A stretch of 6,126 bases of DNA from Candidatus Omnitrophota bacterium (GTDB lineage Bacteria; Omnitrophota; Gorgyraeia; Aquiviventales; Aquiviventaceae): contig JACQRG010000015.1 in assembly GCA_016206565.1 (NCBI GenBank), positions 1 through 6,126 of the forward strand. The letters run 5' to 3'. The translations under genes were made by a program, and so were the position numbers. Under the pieces are notes generated by a model. That model had not been told where the DNA came from. It searched no databases and was given only the letters and a program-made list of their open reading frames with translations. Below are positions 1 through 5,417 of the stretch, piece by piece (within the stretch, counting starts at the first letter, position 1; each line of letters starts with the position of its first letter).

Positions 1-257
1 GAGAGGCGCAGCCGCTTGGAGCGCGGCTGCACCACCGGCACGACCACACGCTTGCCCTTCGAAAGCATCTCCTCGATCATCCGCCACGTCTGCACTTCAT
101 ATGGCAGGGCCACGTAACAACAGATGGTTGTGGCCCGCCGGACGGCCGTCAGACGAAACACCTTCCGCCGAATCGTGTCACTCCTTCGACGCCGTTCGTC
201 CTCCCGTTGTTGTTTCAAGAGACGAAACAACCGTTTCCGTAACTGCGCCTTCGTCAT
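1..257 (-). CDS. 5-formyltetrahydrofolate cyclo-ligase, N-terminal part (runs off left edge)
   Basis: Translating the minus strand from the ATG at 255-257 gives 85 uninterrupted residues to the window edge. They match the N-terminus of the 5-formyl-THF cyclo-ligase (MTHFS, E. coli YgfA/Fau) family: a basic start TKAQLRKRL (the K..LR phosphate/ATP-binding element), an Arg-rich helix, then ICCYVALPYEVQTWRMIEEML, in which Y-x5-EV-x-T is a family hallmark, followed by GKRVVVPVV. The enzyme uses ATP to convert 5-formyl-THF into 5,10-methenyl-THF in the cytosol, returning the stored folate to the one-carbon pool. The C-terminal half (about 100-110 residues in the family) lies outside the window. 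The start lies 5 bases after the stop of the Rrf2 gene; the AGGGGG run just before the ATG is closer than an ideal ribosome site. Co-transcription with the regulator is likely. The family assignment rests on motifs only. Confidence 0.87.
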   Translation of the reverse strand, partial: MTKAQLRKRLFRLLKQQREDERRRRSDTIRRKVFRLTAVRRATTICCYVALPYEVQTWRMIEEMLSKGKRVVVPVVQPRSKRLRL

Positions 258-262
258 GCCCC

Positions 263-727
263 CTAAATGTGGAACACGTACCGGTGCTCAAGCGGATCCA
301 CCGTCGCGCCGACCTCGTCGCAGAGGTCACGCAGCGTCACCCCGTCCAACGAGTGCGCGAGGCGCTCGTGCACGCAGCGCCAGACCGCGTGCGCGATCTG
401 CTGGCTGCGGCGCTGCCCCTCGCGCGGTTTGCCATTCGTCTTGCCCGTCTTGCCGTTCGCCATGCCGTCCCAGCCGTCCAGCACGCGCACGACCTGCGCC
501 ATCGTGATGCGCTGCGGGTCTTTCGCCAGGACGTACCCCCCACGGGGGCCGCGCACGCTGGTGACCAGCCCTTCCCGCTTGAGCCGATGGAGGAGCTGCT
601 CTAAGTACGCGACCGAGAGGCCCTGGCGCCTGGCGATGAGCGAGGCCGAAACCGGGTCTTTGCCGGAGACCAGCCCCAGCTCCACCAGCGCGCGCATGCC
701 GTACGTGGACCGCGTGGAGAGCTTCAT
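263..727 (-). CDS. Rrf2/IscR-family transcription regulator lacking the Fe-S cysteine triad
   Basis: This is a 154-residue Rrf2-family winged-helix repressor. Residues 1-70 hold the DNA-binding domain: the typical start MKLSTRSTYGMRALVEL, the recognition helix around SVAYLEQLLHRLKREGLV and the wing SVRGPRGGYVLAK, all very close to E. coli IscR and including Glu43 in the same position. A dimerisation helix follows (about 107-128). In IscR three cysteines around residues 92-104 bind a [2Fe-2S] cluster. Here that loop (about 89-106) reads ANGKTGKTNGKPREGQ and has no cysteine. The only cysteines are C118 and C136, placed unlike the IscR ligands. The protein therefore probably senses something else or acts cluster-free. 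Its own promoter and an IscR-like operator lie directly upstream, so negative autoregulation is inferred. It stops 5 bases before the folate cyclo-ligase gene. The family call is firm; ligand and regulon are unknown. Confidence 0.93.
   Translation of the reverse strand: MKLSTRSTYGMRALVELGLVSGKDPVSASLIARRQGLSVAYLEQLLHRLKREGLVTSVRGPRGGYVLAKDPQRITMAQVVRVLDGWDGMANGKTGKTNGKPREGQRRSQQIAHAVWRCVHERLAHSLDGVTLRDLCDEVGATVDPLEHRYVFHI
437..454. repeat. Two perfect tandem copies of a 9-base unit
   Basis: The unit CGTCTTGCC occurs twice in a row. On the minus strand it encodes Gly-Lys-Thr twice, inside the loop where IscR-type proteins carry their cluster cysteines, and flanking Asn-Gly-Lys codons extend the pattern. 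The loop may have grown by slippage. Confidence 0.8.
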
Positions 728-736
728 GATGTTTCT

Positions 737-765
737 AGTGTAATATACCCTACCAATCCTGTCAA
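737..765 (-). promoter_or_regulatory. Sigma70-type promoter of the Rrf2 gene
   Basis: On the minus strand a perfect -35 TTGACA (760-765) is followed by exactly 17 bases and then TACACT (737-742), four of six matches to the -10 consensus. The expected start of transcription is near 730, about 3 bases before the ATG at 725-727. No Shine-Dalgarno sequence precedes the ATG, so a leaderless or nearly leaderless message is expected. The promoter separates the Rrf2 gene from the operon upstream, although readthrough from the PfpI gene is possible because no terminator hairpin is seen between them. Confidence 0.75.
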
Positions 766-769
766 GAAT
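745..769 (-). promoter_or_regulatory. IscR type-1-like operator overlapping the -35 box
   Basis: This 25-base minus-strand stretch has an imperfect dyad with half-sites ATTCTTGAC and GTAGGGTAT. Aligned by eye to the E. coli IscR type-1 consensus as I recall it (ATA-SYYGAC ... GTC-RRSTAT), it agrees at about 20 of 25 positions, degenerate ones included. It covers the -35 box and most of the spacer, where a bound repressor would block RNA polymerase. The regulator encoded directly downstream has an almost unchanged IscR recognition helix, which supports autoregulation. Binding itself is inferred. Confidence 0.6.
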
Positions 770-1287
770 TAAACTGCCAGCGCCTCAAGGAAGGTGTTCA
801 TGAACGCCGGCAGGTCGTCGGGCTTGCGCGAGGTGATGAGGTTGCCGTCGCGCACCACCTCGCGGTCTACAAACGTCGCCCCGGCATTGACCACGTCATC
901 CTTGATGGCCGAGAAGCAGGTGACGGTCTTGCCGCGCAGGACGTCGGCCGAGACCAGCACCCAGCCGGCATGGCAAATGGCGCCGAGGAGCTTGCCCTGC
1001 GCGTGCGCCTCCTTGACCAGGCGGATCACCGCGGGAAACCGGCGCAGGATGTCCGGCGCGTAGCCGCCCGGCACGATCAGGCCGTCGAACTCGTTCGCCG
1101 ACACCTGCTCGGCCGCGACATCCGGTTTGATGGGATACCCGTACTTACTCTTATATTCGGCCTTGCCGGTGCCGACGATCGCGACCTCGACGCCGGCTTC
1201 CTTGAGCCGGTAGTAGGGGTACCAGACTTCCTGGTCCTGGTACAGGTCCTCGACCAGGATGGCGATTCGTTTGCCTTGCCGCGGCAT
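769..1287 (-). CDS. PfpI/DJ-1 family protein (class I glutamine amidotransferase-like fold)
   Basis: From the ATG at 1285-1287 the product has 172 residues, the usual PfpI size. That start is preferred over the GTG one codon upstream because GGGGAG lies 6 bases before it. The order of elements matches PfpI and E. coli YhbO: strand RIAILVED with the conserved acidic residue E13, the YPYYRLKEAG helix, FDGLIVPGGYAPD (oxyanion loop, 68-79), the nucleophile elbow GAICHAG with C105 and H106, then VLRGKTVTC, IKDDVVNAGA and ITSRKPDDLPAF near the end. Members are described as cysteine peptidases, glyoxalases or protein/nucleotide deglycases, generally tied to carbonyl or oxidative stress; which applies here cannot be told. 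The gene lies 16 bases after the PiT stop and is the last of the minus-strand run before the Rrf2 promoter; its stop codon touches the operator. Confidence 0.92.
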   Translation of the reverse strand: MPRQGKRIAILVEDLYQDQEVWYPYYRLKEAGVEVAIVGTGKAEYKSKYGYPIKPDVAAEQVSANEFDGLIVPGGYAPDILRRFPAVIRLVKEAHAQGKLLGAICHAGWVLVSADVLRGKTVTCFSAIKDDVVNAGATFVDREVVRDGNLITSRKPDDLPAFMNTFLEALAV

Positions 1288-1303
1288 CACCGTCTCCCCG
1301 CGC

Positions 1304-2290
1304 CTACACGATCCACAAGGCGAGCTTCGTCACCGACCAGGCGATGACGCCGCAGACCGGGAACGTGAGCACCCAGGCCACCACGATGTTGCGGGACACG
1401 CCCCAGCGCACCGCCGAGAAGCGCCGGGTCGCCCCAACGCCCATGATGGTCGTATTGATGGTGTGCGTGGTGCTCAGCGGAATCCCGAAGTGCGAGGCCA
1501 GCACGATGGTGGCTGCCGCGCTGGTCTCCGCGGCGAAGCCGTGCACCGGCTCCAGCTTGGTCATCCGCAGGCCCATCGTGCGCACGATGCGCCAGCCGCC
1601 CACGGCCGTGCCCACCCCCATGACGACGGCGCACAGCAGGATCACCCAGGGGCTGACGTGGAACTCCGGGATGATGCCGCCCAAGAGCAGCACCAGCGTG
1701 AAGGCGCCGATGAACTTCTGGCCGTCAATGGAGCCGTGGCTGAAGGCCATTAATCCGGCGGAGAGCACCTGCAGCTTGCCGAAATGCCGGCGGATCATGA
1801 ACGGATGCGCCTTGGCGAACATCCAGTAAAGCGCGGTCATGAGCAGCAGGCCGCCGAAGAATCCCAGGAACGTCGAAAACGCCAGCCCGATGAGCACCTT
1901 CTGCCAGCCGGCCCAGAGCAGCACCTGCGGGCCGGCCGTGGCCAGCCCGGCGCCGGTCAAGCCCGCGATGAGGCCGTGCGATTCGCTCGTCGGCAGGCCG
2001 TAGTACCAGGCCACCGTGCTCCAGATGACGATCCCCACCATCGCAGCGCCCACCGTGTAGACGTTGATGATCTCCGGGCGGACGATCCCCTTGCCGATGG
2101 TGGCGGCGACGGCCGTGCCGGAGAGCGCCCCGACGGCGTTGAGGATGCTGGCCAGGATCAGCGCCTTGGCCGGGGAAAGCACGCGGGTGGAGACCACCGT
2201 GGCGATCGCGTTCGGCGCGTCGGTCCAGCCGTTGACGAACTCGGCGGCCAGGACGAGCAGCAGCACGCCGATGATGACCGGGGTCCACAT
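1304..2290 (-). CDS. pit: PiT-family inorganic phosphate permease
   Basis: The product is a 328-residue, strongly hydrophobic inner-membrane protein, the short bacterial/archaeal form that pairs with DUF47. It should carry phosphate (or metal-phosphate) driven by H+ or Na+. The family's inverted repeats are clear. The first opens with GWTDAPNAIATVVSTR (D24 and N27) and continues to LPTSESHGLIAGLTGAG (99-115). The second has FSHGSIDGQKFIGAF (183-197) and PLSTTHTINTTIMGVGATRR (271-290). A charged cytoplasmic loop near 159-173 separates the halves. In the second repeat the usual Asn before the Asp (GSND in E. coli PitA) is Ile188. The ATG at 2288-2290 lies 10 bases after the DUF47 stop and has no obvious Shine-Dalgarno sequence, so translational coupling is likely. 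The pairing with DUF47 strongly supports phosphate transport. Confidence 0.95.
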   Translation of the reverse strand: MWTPVIIGVLLLVLAAEFVNGWTDAPNAIATVVSTRVLSPAKALILASILNAVGALSGTAVAATIGKGIVRPEIINVYTVGAAMVGIVIWSTVAWYYGLPTSESHGLIAGLTGAGLATAGPQVLLWAGWQKVLIGLAFSTFLGFFGGLLLMTALYWMFAKAHPFMIRRHFGKLQVLSAGLMAFSHGSIDGQKFIGAFTLVLLLGGIIPEFHVSPWVILLCAVVMGVGTAVGGWRIVRTMGLRMTKLEPVHGFAAETSAAATIVLASHFGIPLSTTHTINTTIMGVGATRRFSAVRWGVSRNIVVAWVLTFPVCGVIAWSVTKLALWIV

Positions 2291-2300
2291 GACGGGCGCG

Positions 2301-2924
2301 TCAGGAGTTCTTCAGCACGATGGCCTCGACGGTATTCGCGATGTCCTCGCACTTATCCGTCGCTTCCTCGAGCACCTCGTACAGGCCCCGCCACTTGATG
2401 ACCGTGATGGGATCCGGAGTGCCGTTGAAGAGCCCGGCGATGGCGTCGCGCAGCAGCCGGTCGCCGATGTTCTCCAGGCGGTTGATCTCGATGCAGTGCT
2501 CCATGATCTGCTCATGGCGCAGGTGGCGCAGCTTCGGCATCATCTTGTGCACCTCCTCCACCTGCTGCTGGATGACCTTGGCGATCTCGGCGGCCTCGGG
2601 CCTGATCGCCGCCACCTTGTAGAGAATGAACCGCTCGGTGGCGGCCTCCATCAGGTCCAGCACATCGTCTAAGTCGGTGCCGATGCGGTGCAGGTCTTCC
2701 CGGTCCAGCGGCGTGATGAAGGTGCGGTTGAGGCGCGCCATGATCTCGTGCGTGATCAGGTCGCCGTCGTGCTCCAGCCGCTCCAGCCGCTGGGCGGTGG
2801 GCGCGAGCGTCTCGACGCGGCTGGTGGCCTCCACCAGCACCGCGGCCGCCTCTCGCAGGATCGCCGATTGCTTTTCGAACAAGTCGTAGAACGATTCTTC
2901 CTTCGGAATCAAGCGAAACGCCAT
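2301..2924 (-). CDS. DUF47 (PhoU-like) protein, partner of the PiT permease
   Basis: This 207-residue all-helical protein is of the DUF47/TIGR00153 type, at the usual length. It starts with FRLIPKEESFYDLFEKQSA, a typical opening, and carries repeated acidic helices of the PhoU fold: LERLEHDGDLITHEI (47-61), PLDREDLHRIGTDLDDVLDLME (72-93), EINRLENIGDRLLRDAI (around 145-161) and a final YEVLEEATDKCEDIANTVE helix. The E/D-x3-D patterns can bind metal in PhoU-like proteins. It probably sits on the inner face of the membrane and modulates the PiT permease encoded 10 bases downstream. A good Shine-Dalgarno sequence, GGAGG 7 bases before the ATG, confirms the start. The gap from the MDR gene is 19 bases. 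Confidence 0.95.
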   Translation of the reverse strand: MAFRLIPKEESFYDLFEKQSAILREAAAVLVEATSRVETLAPTAQRLERLEHDGDLITHEIMARLNRTFITPLDREDLHRIGTDLDDVLDLMEAATERFILYKVAAIRPEAAEIAKVIQQQVEEVHKMMPKLRHLRHEQIMEHCIEINRLENIGDRLLRDAIAGLFNGTPDPITVIKWRGLYEVLEEATDKCEDIANTVEAIVLKNS

Positions 2925-2943
2925 GCCCTGCCCTCCAACGTGG

Positions 2944-3972
2944 TTACGGGGTCAGCACCAACTTGCCGAACAGCTCGCGGCGCGCCATGCGCTCCTGCGC
3001 GGCGCGCGCCTCGCGCAATGGAAACACGGTGTCCACGACCGGCTGGAGCGTCCGGGAGCCGACGAGGGCGAGCAGCCCCTCGAGCTCGCGGCGCGTGCCC
3101 ATCATCGAGCCGAGGATGGCCAGCTGCCGCGAAAAGACGTAGCGCAGGTCCAGCTCCACGCTCGGCCCGCTGGTGGCACCGCACATGACCAGCCGGCCCA
3201 GCTTCGCGAGGCAGCGCAGGCTGCCCGGGAAGGTCTGCGGCCCGACGTGCTCGAAGACCACATCCACGCCGCGGCCCCCGGTCAGCGCCTTGACGCGCTC
3301 CTCGAAGTCCTCCCGCTGATAGTTGATGGCCTCCTCCGCTCCGAGCGCCTTGGCCTTCGGCACTTTGGCATCCGAGCCGACGGTCGCGTACACCCTGGCA
3401 TTGAGGTGCTTGGCGATCTGCACCGCGGCATGGCCGATGCCGCTGCCGGCGGCGTGGATGAGCACGGTCTCCCCGGCCTGCAGCTTGGCCCGGCCGACGA
3501 GCATGTGCCACGCGGTCAGGAACACCAGCGGGAACGCCGCGGCCTGCTCAACCGCGAGGCCCGCGGGCATCGGCAGCGCGTCGCCCGCCTTCGCGACGGT
3601 CAGCTCGGCATAGCCGCCGTCGGTCGCCGCGCCCCGGATGCCGTAGGAGACGCAGCAGTTGTCGTCGCCCCGCCGGCAGAACGCGCACGTACCACAGCTA
3701 AGGCCCGGGGCCAGGATGACGGGGTCCCCGGGTTTGAGCCCCGTCACGCCGGAGCCGAGCCGCTCCACCGTGCCGGCCATGTCGCAGCCCGAGATGTGGG
3801 GCAGCTGGATGCGGTAGGCCGGGATGCCCTGGCGAATCCACAGGTCCAGGTGATTGAGCGCGCAGGCCTTGACGCGCACCAGGATCTCGCCCGCGCCGGG
3901 TGTGGGATCCGGGACCTCGGCGTACTCCAGGACTTCAGGCCCGCCGTGCCGGCGGAAGACCACGGCTTTCAT
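2944..3972 (-). CDS. Zinc-type medium-chain dehydrogenase/reductase (MDR superfamily)
   Basis: The product has 342 residues, the normal MDR length. The N-terminal GroES-like domain (1-130) contains C37 in ACALNHLDLW and GCDMAG (62-67) at the place where alcohol dehydrogenases have GHE; the structural zinc lobe is complete, with C93, C96, C99 and C107. The Rossmann domain (about 140-290) has IHAAGSGIGHAAVQIAK (172-188) and a VGSD end of the second strand, which suggests NADP(H). It most likely reduces or oxidises an alcohol, aldehyde or quinone-like substrate in the cytosol. The catalytic zinc site looks atypical: the usual His-Glu is Cys63-Asp64, and no clear cysteine occupies the third ligand position near 147-150. 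It starts 10 bases after the ACT gene with no clear ribosome site. The substrate is unknown; crotonyl-CoA reductase-like or quinone reductase roles are alternatives. Confidence 0.92.
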   Translation of the reverse strand: MKAVVFRRHGGPEVLEYAEVPDPTPGAGEILVRVKACALNHLDLWIRQGIPAYRIQLPHISGCDMAGTVERLGSGVTGLKPGDPVILAPGLSCGTCAFCRRGDDNCCVSYGIRGAATDGGYAELTVAKAGDALPMPAGLAVEQAAAFPLVFLTAWHMLVGRAKLQAGETVLIHAAGSGIGHAAVQIAKHLNARVYATVGSDAKVPKAKALGAEEAINYQREDFEERVKALTGGRGVDVVFEHVGPQTFPGSLRCLAKLGRLVMCGATSGPSVELDLRYVFSRQLAILGSMMGTRRELEGLLALVGSRTLQPVVDTVFPLREARAAQERMARRELFGKLVLTP

Positions 3973-3982
3973 GCGGAACGGA

Positions 3983-4375
3983 TCAGCTCAGGGCGTTGAT
4001 GGTCGCTTCGAGGTCGTTCGTGCGCAGGACCAGGGCCCCTGCGCTGTGGGAGGGCGATCCGGTGCAGTACGCGTACTCGATGTTGATGCCGGCCTCGGCC
4101 AGCCGCTCGGCGATGCGCGCCACCGCGCCCAGCTCGTTGGACACGTCCATCATGATGACGTCACGGGTCTGCACCATCGCGTGCAGGCGGGCAAGCACCT
4201 CCTGGGCCTCGTTGGGCTTGTCCACGACCAGGCGCACCACGGCGTGGTCCACGGTATCGAGGATGGACATCGCCAGGATGTTGATGCGCTGCGCCGACAG
4301 GGCCTGGCAGGTGCGCGCCAGCGCACCCGGGCGGTTCTCCATGAAAATGGCCAGCTGCTTCTCGATCGTGATCAT
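3983..4375 (-). CDS. Tandem ACT-domain protein (amino-acid-binding sensor)
   Basis: These 130 residues hold two consecutive ACT domains and nothing else. The first (about 4-66) has the pattern KQLAIFMENRPGALARTCQAL, then INILAMSILDTVDHAVVRLVV. The second (about 72-129) has MMDVSNELGAVARIAERLAEAGINIEY followed by GALVLRTND. The N-x-PG and N-x-LG turns (14-17 and 80-83) are the usual ligand-loop positions between the first strand and helix. Stand-alone tandem ACT proteins bind amino acids and are thought to regulate enzymes or transport; the ligand here is unknown. Its ATG overlaps the stop of the PilZ gene by 4 bases (ATGA), a sign of coupled translation. Confidence 0.9.
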   Translation of the reverse strand: MITIEKQLAIFMENRPGALARTCQALSAQRINILAMSILDTVDHAVVRLVVDKPNEAQEVLARLHAMVQTRDVIMMDVSNELGAVARIAERLAEAGINIEYAYCTGSPSHSAGALVLRTNDLEATINALS

Positions 4376-4968
4376 CCCACCACCCGCCGCTTAGCCTGGC
4401 CGCGCTTGAACCGCGCCCACGCCGACTCGGCCGCCCGCGCGGAGGCGTACCGTCCGCTGAAGCACGGCACCCCCTCCGCGGTCACCACCAGATGCCAGCG
4501 GCTCGGCCGCCGGGCGTCATGCTCAAGGTAGGCCAGGAAGCGGCGGCCGGCGGCCTCCCAGGGTGCCAAGGCTTTGCCCTGGCGCGGCGCCGGGCGCGAG
4601 CGGCCGGAATGCGTCGAGCGGATGAGCCATCGCCGCACCCAGACCGGAGGATCCACGAACTCGATGCCGGTGTCGAACAGGAAGGGGGGTGCGGTGCGCA
4701 GGTCCAGGCGCTGCGTGACCCAGGCCACCCGTCCCTCGCACTGGATGGAATGGGTGCGGCGCGGGTGCTGCGCCTCGGGTGAGAGTTGCAGGCGCACGAA
4801 CGAGCGGACCTCCAGTGCCCGCTCGAGCCGAAGGCACAGGCCCCCCTCGCTGAGGTTGATGCCGTCCGGCGCGATCGACGCGGAGGGTTCGAGCAGCTGA
4901 ATGCCGACCCGTTCAGGAAACGGGCTGCGCGCATGCTGGCGCCGTTCTAAGGTGGCTGCGGTGGTCAT
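4372..4968 (-). CDS. PilZ-domain protein, putative c-di-GMP receptor, with a C-terminal extension
   Basis: The product has 198 residues. Residues 8-115 form a PilZ domain: ERRQHARSPF contains R-x3-R (R10, R14) and INLSEGG (37-43) matches [D/N]-x-S-x-x-G, the two motifs that clamp cyclic di-GMP; GIEFVDPP (101-108) is the usual late strand. Residues 116-198 are basic and not part of PilZ; they include PWEAAGRRFLAYLEH, WHLVVTAEGVPCFSGRYAS and a Lys/Arg-rich tail. I do not recognise that part. The gene heads the minus-strand run and overlaps the ACT gene by 4 bases. The ATG at 4966-4968 keeps the whole PilZ motif and lies about 12 bases from the predicted transcription start, with no Shine-Dalgarno sequence. 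Binding of c-di-GMP is inferred from the motifs; the output is unknown. Confidence 0.88.
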   Translation of the reverse strand: MTTAATLERRQHARSPFPERVGIQLLEPSASIAPDGINLSEGGLCLRLERALEVRSFVRLQLSPEAQHPRRTHSIQCEGRVAWVTQRLDLRTAPPFLFDTGIEFVDPPVWVRRWLIRSTHSGRSRPAPRQGKALAPWEAAGRRFLAYLEHDARRPSRWHLVVTAEGVPCFSGRYASARAAESAWARFKRGQAKRRVVG

Positions 4969-4986
4969 CGAAGGGTGGCTGTATTC

Positions 4987-5015
4987 ATTGTAACGGCCTT
5001 TGCCGGCAGCCGCAA
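4987..5015 (-). promoter_or_regulatory. Predicted promoter of the PilZ-to-PfpI operon
   Basis: On the minus strand TTGCGG (5010-5015), 17 bases and TACAAT (4987-4992) form a sigma70-like promoter: the three most conserved -35 bases and five of six -10 bases match. The expected start is near 4980, giving a 12-base leader to the PilZ ATG. A 7-codon frame, MNTATLR, begins inside the -10 box and ends overlapping the PilZ ATG, but it would not be transcribed from this start. Confidence 0.65.
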
Positions 5016-5072
5016 GCGGAACGACCTTAGCCGCGCCAAGCCGGCTCGCTCAGGTGCTCGCTCCGGGCGCTC

Positions 5073-5160
5073 GCCGGGCAGCGAAGCGGCCACCAACTCC
5101 GCGCCCGTCGGGGGCGCGATCGAACAGGTAGCCGCTGCTTCAGAGCGATTCGCTGCCGGC
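5073..5160. other. Arm 1 of the structured region
   Basis: Positions 5073-5084 pair with 5150-5160 (11 bp, one bulged G at 5077-5078). Inside, 5085-5090 (AGCGGC) pairs with 5131-5136 (GCCGCT), and a tip hairpin pairs 5100-5106 with 5112-5118 (7 bp, 5-base loop GTCGG). An internal loop near 5139-5146 contains TTCAGAGC, which recurs in arm 3. Confidence 0.6.
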
Positions 5161-5174
5161 TCGCTGAGCTCGCA

Positions 5175-5294
5175 ATTCGCTCGCCTGGCTTGCCGCGGCC
5201 AGCAGTACTCGAGGCTCCGGCGCAGCAACGCCCTGCCACCCGCCCTACGTTCGAGCGTAGGCGTAGAGGCCGCGGGCCCCCACGGCGAGCGAAT
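5175..5294. other. Arm 2 of the structured region
   Basis: ATTCGCTCGCC (5175-5185) is the perfect complement of GGCGAGCGAAT (5284-5294), 11 bp. Further in, 5187-5189 can pair with 5276-5278, and CCGCGGCC (5193-5200) with GGCCGCGG (5268-5275). A tip hairpin pairs 5241-5249 with 5256-5263 (8 bp, one bulged C) around the loop TTCGAG. Confidence 0.6.
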
Positions 5295-5417
5295 ATGCGG
5301 TTCAGCCCGGGGCGGCGCACTGGTTTCAGAGCACGGCCGCGCTATCTGACGAGCGCCCTTCGGCGCGAGGAGTTGCCGCGGCCGGTGCGCCGCCCCGCCG
5401 GGCGCCCGGAACCGCAT
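5295..5417. other. Arm 3 of the structured region
   Basis: ATGCGGTTC (5295-5303) pairs with GAACCGCAT (5409-5417), 9 bp. GGGGCGGCGCAC (5309-5320) pairs perfectly with GTGCGCCGCCCC (5385-5396), 12 bp. CGGCCGCG (5334-5341) pairs with CGCGGCCG (5377-5384), 8 bp, and stacks directly on the previous helix at 5384/5385. The tip hairpin pairs GCGCC (5353-5357) with GGCGC (5362-5366) around CTTC. The one-sided loop 5321-5333 holds the second TTCAGAGC copy (5325-5332). Confidence 0.62.

Noticed and set aside
101..743. Plus-strand open frames opposite the Rrf2 and cyclo-ligase genes
   Set aside because: They are antisense to two well-supported genes and have Arg/Ser-rich, domain-free translations.
728..768. 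Intrinsic terminator between the PfpI and Rrf2 genes
   Set aside because: No GC-rich hairpin followed by a T-run is present; the AT-rich stretch is explained by the Rrf2 promoter and operator.
4965..4988. Seven-codon leader peptide MNTATLR before PilZ
   Set aside because: Its start codon lies in the predicted -10 box, so it would not be transcribed from the promoter that I find.
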